The translations under genes were made by a program, and so were the position numbers. From positions 1,784,001-1,848,000 of the forward strand of contig CM035317.1 of assembly GCA_000497125.2 (NCBI GenBank): 64,000 nucleotides of DNA, given 5' to 3'. The notes under the pieces are model-generated. The model did not search any database and was not told the DNA's origin. It saw only the letters and a list, made by a program, of their open reading frames with translations. The stretch comes from Spironucleus salmonicida (lineage: Eukaryota; Fornicata; Diplomonadida; Hexamitidae). Positions 45,561 through 59,013 of this stretch are shown one piece after another (within the stretch, counting starts at the first letter, position 1; each line of letters opens with the position of its first letter).

Positions 45561-48500
45561 TCAATCTAATTAAACCCCTTTCCATCTTGCAATTCGCATC
45601 TACATATTTTCACCATTCATCATAAAATCACCCTATTATTATAACTAATTGAAGTTATCATTATATTAAATTGATACTAAATCAATTTATGATACTATTT
45701 CATATTTAACAGATTCAATTATAAAATCAATATAATATAACCCTCCTATTTAAATATCATGTAGTTATTATATGTTTTGACAAGATTAACAAGCACAAAT
45801 TTTAGCAACTATTGACATTAAATCAGAATTTAGAAGAGTTATTGGCAATTCTATAATATAGTTTTCATTATTAATAATTTTTTTACAAGAAAGTGCAACT
45901 ACTAAACAAAAATCAGACAATGAATTAAGATTAACATAAATTGCATTCTTAAGTAAATTTTTAGTTTATTAGGCAAGGGAAGAATACTATTTACTAATGA
46001 AGAGGAGCAAAACGTAAATAGAAAATGTAGTTAAATCTTCAGAACTGAAATTAATATTTTAGTTAAAATAATTACTTAAATTCATAAATACTTAGTTTGC
46101 ATAAATTTATTTATTAATACTTCTAGTATATTCTATAAATGAAAGTTGATTGACCTATAACAAATTAAAAGTATGATTATTTTTTATTTTTGAAGCTATA
46201 TCAAAGCATAATTAGCGAGATAGTAAAATAAAGTCTAATTCGCTATCTTATTCATTGTTAGTAATATATATCTCTGAGATTACTACATAATGAATGCAAA
46301 ATAATGTAAATTGGGATGTTTAGCCAGACTATATTGATTTTTCTACTAGTGACTAAGATAAATTCAAGGCTAAAAGCGGGTTATTAACAAATATAAAAAG
46401 GGAAATAAGCTTAAATATTAAGTATTACAAAGAATATTCTATAGACGAAATCGGAAATAAAAGTTACTGTTTTAACATATCTAAATAATTTTATTGAGTA
46501 AAAATACTTTAAATAAGCATAGTATTGCGTATAGATAAATCATTAAGTGAATTTTTAACAGTAGATTTTTTGTTATAATTCACTTCTTGCAGAATATTTA
46601 TAGCTAATTAACAAGCTATTTAGTGATTTTATGAATGAGTCAATTAGTCAAATAGTGTATTTATTAGATGAAGTCTAATACTTAGTGGTTAAATCTCATT
46701 AAATTTTATAGTATTGAGCAAATAATAATTATTATAACGCTGTAAAATGATATTAAAGTATTAAGTTTGTGAATTATACGTTTATATAAGTTCATATGTT
46801 CTTATTGATTCATAAATTTAATAAAATGTACTTTACTAAGATGATTTTTATACAATATCAATAAGAATATCAAATTTAATTATATTAAATCCTTAGATTC
46901 CATTAATATCAACATAATTTGTAATATTTTATTATTTTAGGAAGTGATTTATTTCCCTAAGTTTACTAAAGCTTTCATTTACTTAGTTTGTATAAATATA
47001 CGGTATTTAACCTAAAAATAATGCTTATTTGACGCAATATTAATTTAATTTCATTATTTCAATTTAATCATAGATATCAGTAAAAATTTAAGAGCATGAA
47101 TTTAAACATTACGTTAATAGATCAATTGGAAAATAAATTCCATCAAAGTAATAAATAATATTTTATTTTGGAATATTTTAGACTGCTTGTTATATAGAAC
47201 GATTCTTTTTTGTCACTAATTCCTGCAAAAGCTTAGAATCTGTTTATCTAAAAGCTAACTGCAATATTGATGCATTTGTAGCGATTTTTTAACTAGAAAA
47301 ATTAAATACCATTTACAAATCTTCCAATATTCCTGCTTCATAACTTTAAAATGAATCAGATTAAATGGATTAGATAAAGCAAAAGTTTAAAAGAGATTTT
47401 CTATCCTCTAATAACGATATTTATTGGTAATATTTATTAATCATATATTTACTACATTTATAAAGTTCAAGACTGTATTATTAAATGAAATTTTCTTTGA
47501 ATATGCTACGCATTAAAGAATTTTACCAAGTGTAAATAGTTTCCAGACAACTATATGTATTGCTTTGAACAAATTATCCTTTCAGTCCATAATTTGCATT
47601 TTTAAGGGAACAATTTGGCAATGATGGATTAATAAGATGTGTGATTGTACAAATATTAGTACATGATGCCATAGATTCTTCATTTTATATTTCTAATAGT
47701 CGTGATAAATGCTATGAATTAAAGCTAGGATCTAATAGTGTTGATGTTGCTAAAACAGATATATCTCTTTTAGTGATTAAATGATCTTTTGATACTAGTT
47801 TAACATATTAATATGCAATATATAAATCATCCATCTCTAATAATTCCAAAGTTTTATTGATAATCATACCAGATGCTAATACAGCTGAATGTTAATATAA
47901 TTTAATTAATAATTTTTCAATGCATTTGATACTACCAAATGACTTTCTCATAAGAGTAAGTGCTAAATCTGGCTAGTCTATATTAAATACTTGTTTAAGA
48001 TAATCTTAAACCTAATCATTATTCATATAGTTAATAGCTAAAAATGCAACCTTGATACCTCTATTCTATGCAGCAGCATATGCAAAACATTTTGTTCTAA
48101 TTTCCTATTGATCAATAGAACTACTAATATGAGAGGCTTCAGACTACACTTCAGACTATATTGATGCAATATCAGCGTATGACTAAGATATTTATTTTTG
48201 TTATAAAGTATACATATCCTTTTCATTAGATTGAATATATTCCGAAAATTATTAAAATTAATCCATTATTTTTTAAGTGCTATATGTTTAATCCAATTAA
48301 TTCTCTGTTTAAAGACAAAACATAGAACTATTTAACTTTAAACCTGGAACTTCTGATGTCATAATCTGCAATCTGGGAAATTTTTTTAGCAGTTCTAATA
48401 AAACTCTAATTTAGTTCATATGAATATTAGACTAAAAATCATCAAGAAGAATAATAACCATTAAAGAGCACTCTAATAATTATTTGATAAATATAAATAA

Positions 48501-49955
48501 TAGGTCCTTTATTTAATCAATTGCAACTTAAACTATTGATGGTTAACCTAGTTCTAAATATTTTGCAAATCCTGGTACTAAAGAAAAAATAATATTAATC
48601 TCTTTTTATTGCTTAAATAAAGAAATAAAAGTTTACTTTAATATTTCATTTTTTAAGTCAATAATACCTTAAGAAAAGTAAATTAGTAGAAAATGATAAA
48701 AATTTTAAACATCAATTTACTTATTCGTCCAATAATTTGATAAAAGTATTTCGCTTATCAACTCCAAGCTATCATTTTTACTAGGAATATAAAAACAAAG
48801 TGATTGTAATTTTTATGTCAATACTTATCTTACATCTAGTAGAAGCTAGGATTTACCTGAACCAAAATAGCCTTGAATAATTGTAAGCCGTCCAGTTTCA
48901 TCGGATGCATATTAATTACCATCTAATCCCATATTGACATTTAAATACTTAGAAGGAATTATTGTTGCGTCCGGTAGGATAATGCTTTTATGCTATTTAT
49001 CTGTTATTATTATCTATTATGAGTCAAATTTATTGATTTTAAGACATTCAAAGCTGAGATTCCCTGAAAAATGATCACATACCTATTTCAGTAAGCCATT
49101 ATATATTTATAACTTATGCTTATCAATTTTATTCTTAAATATATGATAATCATATATTGGTCTCGTGTTTGGTTTATCAAATAGGGTACTCCAAATTTAA
49201 TTAAAACTAGAATGGACTTACGAGACAGACATGAAATAGTCTGATGGTTAATAGTAGAGTAGTTTTACTATTTGAACTATGAGAAGTTAAGGAATATTCT
49301 TATTTTATAAAATACAGATAGTTTATAATTTTTATGTTTATAATTAGTCAAGAGTGTTAATATTAAAAGCATCTAGAGGTAGCTCACCAGTACAAATTTA
49401 ATAAAATAAGCTACCAATTTAATATATATCACATGAAATTGTGAATCTTATCTTTTAAATTACCCTTAAATCAGGAGGAAATGCTAAATATTATCTAAAT
49501 TTCAAAAAATTATCAAATTTAGGGTCATCGTATGATGAATAATTAAATTTTTAGCCTGTAAATTCTAGAGGACATAAAACTTATATGGATAAAGTCTCAA
49601 TTGGTATATAGTAACCAATAAATTAAATATTTTTGCCAATTAGTACATTTTATGTACTGATACCTCTAACAACACCTCCATTAGTATGAACTGTAGTTAC
49701 ACCTTCTAAAATAATAAAAAATATAGCAAACATCTTTTATGAATAAGGTAAAGAATATCTTGAAATAGGCTTTGAATTAATATCTACTAAACATTACACA
49801 ATTAATTTCTATGTTGATTATTCAATATAAATAGGTAAAACGGAACTAGTGATATTAGTATGAGTTTTAAGCTTCAATAAATCTAAATAATAAGAATCTA
49901 AGTGCTCTTATAACCAAGTATGCGTGTTAATATAGGTGTCAAAGGTTTACGTCAT
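45561..49955 (-). CDS. Pseudokinase-like / P-loop NTPase / helical-repeat protein, 1,464 aa
   Basis: A single frame from Met at 49,955 (MTQTFDTYINTH) to TGA at 45,561. Residues about 90-220 resemble the C-lobe of a protein kinase: HTNGGVVRGISTQNVLIG stands where 'HrgivHrDi.p.NiLi' would be, then YLAFPPDLR and SCDIYQIGSLFYQICTGELPL, like 'Y.aPE...' and 'DiysLG.ilyel.tG..Pf'. The catalytic Asp and DFG are not evident. At 361-368 is a Walker A motif, GYFGSGKS, and at about 497-505 a Walker B, VIILLDDFQ. The remaining 900 residues are helical. This order (kinase-like, STAND/AAA-16-type NTPase, helical tail) is the plan of some bacterial and protist signalling kinases. A role as a nucleotide-switched signalling scaffold is inferred. 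It ends 41 bp from the actin-related gene's start. Confidence 0.75.
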
Positions 49956-50015
49956 TTTATGAAACGTATTTAATTTATTATATATAATATTAATATAGTT
50001 TGCGTTCCAATAGTT

Positions 50016-53000
50016 ATGTATATAAGCACACTATAGCTAAAATGCTTTAAGTAGTTTCAAGATATTTTACTTTACCCACATCATGGATTAAATTTTATAA
50101 TAGGTAATAATGGTGAAGGGAAATCTAATATTCTTGAAGCTTTATAATGTCTGACAGTGTCTACAAATTAAGAAAGAAGAATTAGCCTAATTCAGAATCA
50201 TTATGGTAGTGCCAGTATTTACTATCAGTTTAATGATTTAGATATCGTAAAAAATTATTCAGATTAATTCGAAGAATTATTTCTTAATGGTACTAAAATT
50301 TCATTTCCTTAACTTTAAAGTTAACTAGAATATTATGGAATAACGAATTTATAGATTATTAAATAAAGTGATGTAACTCTCATAAAATCATTATAAGATC
50401 TTTATGCAGTAAAAAACTTTGATCAAAGATAGAAGGAAAATAGAAACCTTTTATTAAAGTCGAGCTAGAAGCATGATTAGATTAAGGAAAAATTAATCGA
50501 ATTAGACATGAAAGTTAAGACTTTATAAAATGATAAAGCTGAATTTACTATGTATCTAGATTTTTAGCATTAAAAATAACGGGCTGAAGCTACAGTAATT
50601 TATTTTGATTTAGTTATGCTAAAGGGGCGAAAGATAGAAATAGATTAATTATTTTAATAAAATCTGATTTAACACGATAATTAAATAAAAGATTAATCCA
50701 TTTATGAGAAACTAATTTAAGAAAGTGAGTAGATAATTGAAGAAACAGAGTAAAAAATAAATCAACTTTAATAGTAAATTTACTAAAATAAATAATAAAA
50801 AGATATTTTATAAGAATTATTGCTATCTTCTCCAGATTATATATTGTCTGTTAAGTCATAAACATAAAATGTTGAAGATCTAGATCACTAAATCTTGTAA
50901 ACACAATCCGAAATTTAGGATTTATAAAGTCAATTGTAGATAATAATGTAATAATACCAATCAATAGTTGTAAAATTACAATAATTTAATAATTCTGAAA
51001 GTTTAGATGAAAATAAATCTTAGATTTAGAGCAAGCTTCTTAAAGCTAAACATAAATGTTAAGAATATAGTGAATAGCGCACATAATTAGTATCTTAGTT
51101 AAATTAGTTATAAATACCAATAGAACAATAGGATTCAATCAGTGTATAATAATATGCTAGAATAAAATCACAGTTATATATAGCTGTATAAAGTTTAGAG
51201 AAATAATAAAAACTTAAGTAAAATTAAATGTTTGATAACTAAAGAGCGGTTTCAGAGCTAAATAGATAAATACCTGGTTAAGTTGCATATCCTATTTAGT
51301 ATATATAAAAGTTATTAAAGTCATAAGGAAATAAATTTGAAAATAAAATTTTTGGGCCATTGTATTAACTTTTAAGTTTTGATAAAAGTCTTATTAACGT
51401 AATAGATGCAGCTATAGGGATGTCATTATTTAATATAGTGGTGGATACAGAAGAAGCAGCACTCTAGATAATAGATTTAATGACTGTAGACTCACAAATT
51501 GATCTTGATTTAGTAAATGCGAAAGTAAACTTTTTACCTTTGTCTAATTTTAAAGTATAATAATATTTGAATCTTAGTTTACCAGATGATTCAGTATAGT
51601 TGTCCTCATTACTCTCAGTGGATGATTAATTTTAAACTTTGATCTAATGTTTGTTTGGACGAGTTATTATTTGTAAAAATTTATAACTGGCAAAAGTAGT
51701 ATAAAATACTTTAAATCTAGATTGTTTTACAATTGATGGCGACTCTTTATAGCATTCAGGGTTAGTAGTTGGTGGGTATAGAAATACGATTAGAGTAAAA
51801 TGCTGTTTTGATGTGATAAGTACTGATATATAGTTAAAATAGACTATTAAGGTAATAGTAGAATCAAAAGAAGAGCATGATAGATTAGTGTAAGAAAATC
51901 ATAGGTTATAACTAAAAGTTATTTAAGATGAAAAGTATTAGCAGAATTATATCAATGATATGACTATATATCGCAATAATATATTAGAATTGGACAGTAA
52001 AATTAATTAGCTTGAAAAGCAAATTAGTGAAGAGACTGTTTAAATAAATAGCATGGAAAATTAATTAATTATTTTAAATCAAGTTGATGTATCATAAACT
52101 TAGCAGTCTGTCGAAGAGCTTAAAAATTCTAAATAATAAAAGGATGAACTTATTTAGTAGTAAAAGCTTAAAATTTTTCAATCATAGAAATAGGAAGAAT
52201 TCCTCTTAGAGAAATAGTAATTATTAAACTAAAAGAAAAACTAAGTACAAATTTAGCTAGATGTTCAATTACAGAAAGTTAAGCGATAATTTTCTAATTT
52301 GGATATTCCTTCAGCAGCATCTCCTGAAGAAGCTATGGAAATAGCATAGCGACGAAATAACGATTTATAACAATAGATTAGAATGGATAATGAACAAATT
52401 TACTAACTTAATAAAGTGTTATAAGATCATTATTAATAACTTCAATAAGTTTAGTATAGTTTGGTATTAGCTAATAAATAAGTTAATGAGATATCATTAT
52501 TGTAACAGATTACTAAATAAGAAATTGATGACTTATTCTAATCAATTCATTTATTAGAGATGTAATTGTTGTCTTTACCACAACCTTTGGACTTCCCATC
52601 ACGAGCAGATGCAGTATGCTTTTCTTCTAAAGTTTAAAACTAGTTATTATAATTTAAGAACATTAACAAATTATCAATTGATTAGTTTACATTACTTAAA
52701 TCTAAGTTTGATTCTTCATCGGATAAATTTGCTCAGCTCACTATAAACTAAATGGAATTAAGCAAAAATGTTGAAATAGCAGATTAACGTTTTAATTCTT
52801 AGTTTGACGATACTTTAGAAAAGGTGAAAAAATATTATAAGTAATATTTAAAATTTTTATTAGACCTGACTGGTGATATTTTAACTAAAGAATAAACTAT
52901 TGAGTTAGTAATTCACTGTAAAGGATCAGCTTCAGCAGGGTAATAGGCTGCTGCTAGGGCAGCATATATTTTAGCTCTCTAAGCGAATTCACCAATTTTA

Positions 53001-53177
53001 ATTTTAGATGAAGTTGATGCACATTTAGATTAAGACACAAAACTAAAGTTTGGTCAGTTACTATAAAGTGTTAGTTAGAAATCTTAAATTTTTTGTGTTA
53101 GTTTTTGCAAAGAAATTCTATCATTTGGAGATAAAATATTTTAAGTAGCAGAGGGAAATGTAAATGAGGTGATCTGA
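50016..53177 (+). CDS. SMC3-like chromosome structure protein
   Basis: 1,053 aa. Walker A is GNNGEGKSN (about residues 33-41), preceded by LKCFKQFQDILLYPHHGLNFIIG, the standard SMC head start. LIQNHYGSASIYYQF follows, like the 'llHeGtg..v.sA.VEi.F' of SMC3, then SQLEYYGI and IKQSDVTLIKS. Two long Gln-rich coiled coils flank a hinge (about 440-590: FGPLYQLLSFDKSLINVIDAAIG, DTEEAALQII, ending GLVVGGYR as in SMC3). The C-terminal head has a degenerate ABC signature GSASAGQQAAARAAYILAL and Walker B ILILDEVDAHLD. SMC3 with SMC1 forms the cohesin ring. It is about 150 residues shorter than most SMC3, with shorter arms, and the signature Leu-Ser-Gly-Gly is SAGQQ. Start chosen at 50,016 because MYISTLQLKCF fits the family N-terminus. 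Confidence 0.82.
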
Positions 53178-53572
53178 TAATTTTTGTTATTATTATTTAT
53201 AGGGGCTTTATAAGGTTAATACCATATAATTATAAATAGAATAATAATACTGTATAATCGTTGATATAAATTACTATACTTAGTAGATTAAGTCAAGTAA
53301 CAAGAATAATCTTAAAAAATTTAAATTTTACATATTCAATGTTATCATAGTCATATAATGACTACATATTAAAAGTAAGTAATTTAATCTTAGATATAAA
53401 TATTTCATAAAGTAGTAAGATTGTGTATATTTCCATTACTTAAATGAGCATCATCTAAATTATACTTTGATAGTTTACTTTAATCTAATATGCTTAATTT
53501 ATTTTATTTATTGAATACGTTTTGCCTGCTCATGCTGAACCCATAAGTCCAAAATAACCATAGCTCATTATT

Positions 53573-54436
53573 TCAATTTTTTAATTTCAAAAATTTAATT
53601 TCATCTGATTGGATATTATAGTCCATATATTTAATTGAATAACAAAATAACTTAAATTATAAGTATTAATCACTTTAACAAGAATCTACAAAAAATATAA
53701 ATTGATTCTATTAAGCTTCTTCCTGAGATGTGATCCTTTTACTATCAATTTAATTTAAAATATTAAATGATAATTAATTAGTTCTATTTGTCATACTTTT
53801 CCAAACAAATATATATCGATTTAATGGTTACAATATTAAACTTTTGGATGTTACAATGCCTATTGTTTCATCGTATTAATTTGATTTTATATAAAATGTA
53901 TTTAAATATCTAGAAAACTTAGCTGAATTAATTTTGCTTATAAGATCAGCTTTAATAATTAATCTTTCTTTGTTATTTGCAAATCCATCTTTTGCTTGTA
54001 GTTAAAATATAACCTCAATTCAATTATTTAAAATTTGAATGAATATACTATTCGCTGAATTCTAATCAAAAATATTTGTAAAACATATTCTAGGAAACCT
54101 CAGGAACGACATTATATCCACCACTGGAATCAAAAGGCTTTTAGTAAAACAGCCTAAAATAATTATCATTTATTATTTATAACGGTATACGCTTATCACT
54201 AAAGTTTAATAAAATATGATAATTAGTAATATTTATATAATACATTAATAATACACTTTATAGATTATATTATTTATTAAAAATGAATTGTTTTGATTTT
54301 TGTAGTGACGAAGGAGTAATATTATCTTAGCTGTAATTGTAATAATTTTTAGAATTAAGAACTTGATTTTAGTTACCAAAAACGTATTTTTATTTATATA
54401 CATGTTTGTAAAAATACGATTAGTAGTAAGCATCAT
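53573..54436 (-). pseudogene. Possible decayed gene with an in-frame TGA
   Basis: A frame of 288 codons from Met at 54,436 (or Met at 54,169, MIIILGCFTKSLL) interrupted only by TGA at 54,020-54,022. The section around and after it reads like a folded protein (VVDIMSFLRFPRICFTNIF; then EVIFQLQAKDGFANNKERL and ADLISKINSAKFSRYL). It continues past the final TGA for a further 50 codons in the same frame. Either it is a pseudogene with nonsense changes, or TGA is read through here, or the frame is a chance one. The stretch after the TGA has a faint look of a sliding-clamp or checkpoint-clamp strand-helix pattern, too weak to name. Confidence 0.25.
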
Positions 54437-56774
54437 TTATAAAAGTATAAGTCAGGATTTAATGGTTTCAGAAAAGGTTGATCACCTTATGGTTTGCAAC
54501 GCGAATTATAAAATATTGAAACTTTTTCAAAAATTAAAATATGTATATCACTGTATTTTGCGATATTGATTATCTATTTATAGTTAATTTTCGTGCCACA
54601 TAATTAGGTGTATAGTTTCAAAATCATTAGATTTGCTAATTTTAATCCATATTAATTTGTTAAAATTTAATTATATAAATCAAAAGTATATGAGTTTAAA
54701 GCTGAAACCTATTTCAGATTAGCATTAATAACTTTTAATAGAAATTATAATTTGTATTTTGTCATCATTAAAATCTTTTTCATATTGTTTCATATACTAC
54801 TACACAGTTATTTGACCATCAAAATGCAGAATTTTAAAAAATATTTTTAATATGTATTTTAATACGGCTTTTATTAACATAATTCAGATCATCCAACTTT
54901 CATGAATATTTTTGAGAGATAATTTTGGTAATTAAAAATTATATTGTATGGTAAACGTAAATAGTTATATAATATTCAGATTCCTTTTATTTTCAATTGT
55001 TCTAATTGGCAGTCACATATATCTTAGCATGTCTCATTATACTTTTTATGATCACTTTAAAAACTAAAATCTCACTTTAGAGTATATTTTAAATCCTGGG
55101 TCAGAAATATAATCTGTGAATGTTTAGTTGCTATTATATTGAGAGAAGTATAAGGTCTCCTTATACTTCATTTTGAGGTATATAAACTATGAATGTTATT
55201 TTTATTATTTACCAATGAGTGATGTTTTTACAGTTTAAGTTAAAAATAAACTGAAATATTTAATTTGCTATTTTATAATTACATTTATAGCAGAGAATAT
55301 AGGTATTAAAACTATGGACGATCGATAATTCGTATTTAAGTTAAAAGATGTGATTCAAATTCTCAAATAATCAATCTAAAGACTATAAATATTAATTAGT
55401 ATATTATTCATTATTCTAAATTGAAAAATTAAAATCGAAATCAATAATGCTGCTTAACATTTTTAGTGTTTATAAATATAATTTACATTAGTAATTTATA
55501 ATCAGAACATATCGTCGAATAGATTGTAACAACTGCAAATATGTAATTATTTGAAAATTATTCCATTATTAAATAGTAAATTGAGTTTATGATTGAAAAA
55601 CTAAAGATGAACTTAAAATATGCTGAAAAGTTCGAGAAGGATATGAGAAGAATGAATTGTAAATCGTAATTAAAGAGATAGAAATTGAAATGAATATTTA
55701 AAATTTTCTATTAACTCTCAATTTCCTAATATTATATCATTTCTGAGGATTTGTAGTTATTAATCATTGCTATAACATTCGTTTTTAAATATTGATATTT
55801 AAGTGCATACAACTTGTAAAGTGATAAAGGATTATATTTGATAGATGTTAAATATCCGATTGCTAATAAGATTCCTAGTAAATCATCGTTACTAATTATT
55901 TATATTTATTTCTAATACGGAATTAATTTTTAGAATTACTATAGCTCCGTCCTTTATCTCTAAAATTAATAAGTCATAATAAATTCAATATATTATCTTT
56001 ATCACTATGAGCATTATTAAAAATAGAAAAATTAATTTGGAGTTACAGGGTGTGCTGATACGAGAACTTCTATATGTTAGGGATTCGTTACTTCTATATT
56101 GATAGAGTTGTATGATATCGTTATACTTGATATTAATGTATTTAAATCCAAGAAGGTAATTATAATTTGGAAATGAGTTATGATTTTTGACAGTTCATGA
56201 ATTCTAAATGTTCTACTTTTAATAATAAATTAAGGACATTAATTTTTATAATTGTACACTTATGATAAACAAGATGAGTGATAAAATGTGTTTCAATTAA
56301 ACAGATTTCAGTTTTATTTGATAGTACGTAATTAGAGAATATACTGCACTTGATTTGTTATGTATGAATATACAGATTAATTGAATTCAAATTTTACTTT
56401 CTAAATGATGTTATAGGTTATTTTATTTATTATACGATGATAAAGACGAGTATGTCAAAATTTAAGAAATATATCAACTAGTTATTAAAAGAATATTATA
56501 ATTATTTATATAAATTACTATATAATAATTATTATATTTTATGACTGTTTTGTAAAATTTTAATAGTATTTAGAATAATTTTTATTTTATCTTAGCTAAT
56601 TTTATCCGATTAGATCAAGGTTATAAAAAAATTGATATCTTGGATATAATATATCCTTGTAATCACTTGGTATTAATTATACATATCATTAATACGTATT
56701 AATAAGTTATGTTTCTAATTTTTATGTCAGTTCTTAGATTTAATTCTTCATCCATAAATATAAATTTTAAAAAG

Positions 56775-58546
56775 TCATATAAGTATAATATCTTTCAGTT
56801 TCCATGAACAAAGAACTTATTCTTTGATTTATTAAAACTTTATACTTACCTTATAATCAATCTTATTATTAGACGTCACTTTAATAGTTGGTTAAAATTA
56901 TTCTCTACTAAAAATAATTGTTTCTTTATTGCAATCGAAATGAATGGTAACAATTACTTCCTATTGGTAGTAGAAATTGTAACCATAAATTTCTAATTTT
57001 TCGGTATTTTGTAAATGTTCTATTCTCTCAATATTGCTATATTTATTTTCCCATGTGATTGTAAAATGTTAATTTGTTATATTGAGAGTTTTTAGTTCAA
57101 TAATAGGATAGTTTTAATAAGTTTTATCAAGAATTTTTTTATTATCATGTAACCCAGAGTCTGCGAAATATATAATTGGTTTATGAACTCTTTTGTAGAA
57201 CTATCTCTATCAAAAAAATATAAAATCTGGAACTGATCCTTTTCTATGTAACAGTATATTAATAGAATTAACATCAAATATAGTTATAAATAATATCTTA
57301 TTCGAGACTTAGTTAACTAAAAGGTATTAACAGCGAATTATAACATCTTTAAAGATATTTTATCTAATTTAATAGAAAACACGTTATTGATTAATTTATT
57401 ATTTTAACTTTATATTTTTTGTATTATTTAATTCGTTAAATTTTCTTTCAAAATCTATTTCACTTTACTAAAAATTCAATTATTCCTAGATTTCGGCGTT
57501 TATTTATTAATCATCATCAATAAAATAGTTTGAAGAGTCATTAATTTGAATTATTGATTAATTAAATTAATCAATAACTCAGCAGTAAATGTTTTTTTCT
57601 AAACTCCTTAAAAATTTGATGGCTTTGTTTATATACTTAATATCAAATAGTCAAATAATAAGATAATAATCTTTTAAATTTTGTTAAAAAAACTTTCTTC
57701 TTCTGTTAAGTAGAAAATAAATTATAACATGTATATTATTTCGGTCAACTATTATTTAGAAAACTATACTTGTATATAATTAAGAAACTATTCAATATCA
57801 TACTGTTCTGAAGTTCTAATATATTAACAAAATTGTTTAAAAATAAGTTATGTTCCTAAATTTACAATTCTTTAATTAACTAAAGATGATGTGACAGCAA
57901 TAAAAATTTAATTTTAACCATATTTCGGATTTTCTGGAAATTAAGCTTTTACTTTCACATTATTGATACAATATTAATATGTTTCTTTAGTTTTAACAAG
58001 TTTTAACCCATTTAGTGTATTTTCCAAATTTAAAAGTAAATATAATGATAAGGATTCTATCTTTGTATTACTATATTTAGAAAGATTAATAGTAAATTAT
58101 GATACATTATTATAACGTTCTAATTTGTTTTTAACTCTGAAATATAAAGCAGGTGTGATAAAAGGTGTAATAAATTATAGATTTAAAGTAAGTTCTTGTT
58201 ATATAATAAAGAAAAAGAGAGGAATATCGAAAAGATTTCAAGCTTCTTCGATTTACTATTCTACAGTATTGTCAGAAAAATTATTTTTAAAAATAGAAGA
58301 TTCAGTATAATACTCTTTTTTTAATTAAGATGGAAGAAATTATATCTAACCCATGAGCTAAAAATGTATATAATGGTTATAATTCCCAATAGATGTATTA
58401 TAAAATTTATGAAATCGAGTGCTATTAATTAAAGATAAATCAGTACTAGCATAAATGGAAAAACATTTTGTTTATGTTTAAGATTAACTTATTTAATCAA
58501 TTTAAAAAAAAAATTAGTTAAATATTATCAATAACTATATTGGCAT
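56775..58546 (-). pseudogene. Possible decayed gene with TGA codons and a frameshift
   Basis: Part A: Met at 58,546 (MPIQLLIIFNQ), TGA at 58,238-58,240, then 253 open codons to TGA at 57,476, containing well-mixed residues (IPLFFFIIQQELTL, AQFPENPKYGQNQIFIAV). Part B, in another frame, runs from just below a TGA at 57,579 for 122 codons to TGA 57,210-57,212, and then 144 codons to TGA at 56,775 (VHKPIIYFADSGLHDNKK; NQHFTITWENKYSN). A and B overlap and neither has an early ATG after its internal stop. This is what a frameshifted, nonsense-bearing gene would look like, but runs of 100-250 codons also arise by chance in such AT-rich DNA. No family is recognised. Confidence 0.25.
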
Positions 58547-59013
58547 AAATCTAAATTATTATTAAATTAATCAGTTAAATTTCTTATGATATATGTTTAT
58601 ATGGTCATAGGATTATAAAGTTCTAAGCAAAGTGTGTATAATAAATGTTCATAATCTTTTTTACTTTAAAAATGTAAATTAAACTACTCAATTGTTTTTT
58701 TTGAAGTAAGTCTAAAGCATATTGGGGAAGCACAAAATAGGGATTATATAAAATATGAACCAAAATCTAAAACTTCAAAGTTTTCGTATGACTTCTCTTA
58801 ATCTTATTAATTATTGTCATAAGTTTTTATACAAGTGCTATTTCTTCTAATATCTAATTATACATTTAAATAATAATTCTATGAGTATTTCATATCTGAT
58901 TTTTCTTTTTAATCCAAGAAAATTGATGAACTAACTAATTATGAATTTTCACGACTGTAATTTAATAAAGAACGGCACAAATCTAAAAAATCATGACTGT
59001 AAAGGCTAGAAAT

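Larger units (their letters stand above)
53178..59013. other. Gene-poor AT-rich region with possible gene remains
   Basis: Almost 6 kb with no intact gene I can support. Base composition is even more A/T-biased than the genes. Minus-strand frames with protein-like stretches occur at 53,573-54,436 and 56,775-58,546 but are broken by TGA and at least one frameshift. Between 54,440 and 56,770 I see nothing beyond short chance frames. Confidence 0.55.

Noticed and set aside
53520-53560. Minus-strand frame reading GLMGSA-stop-AGKT, like a Walker A loop with a TGA inside it
   Set aside because: The neighbouring frame, which continues from the possible decayed gene at 53,573, reads through the same bases without needing this interpretation. 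A four-residue GKT-type match in AT-rich noncoding DNA is not sufficient.
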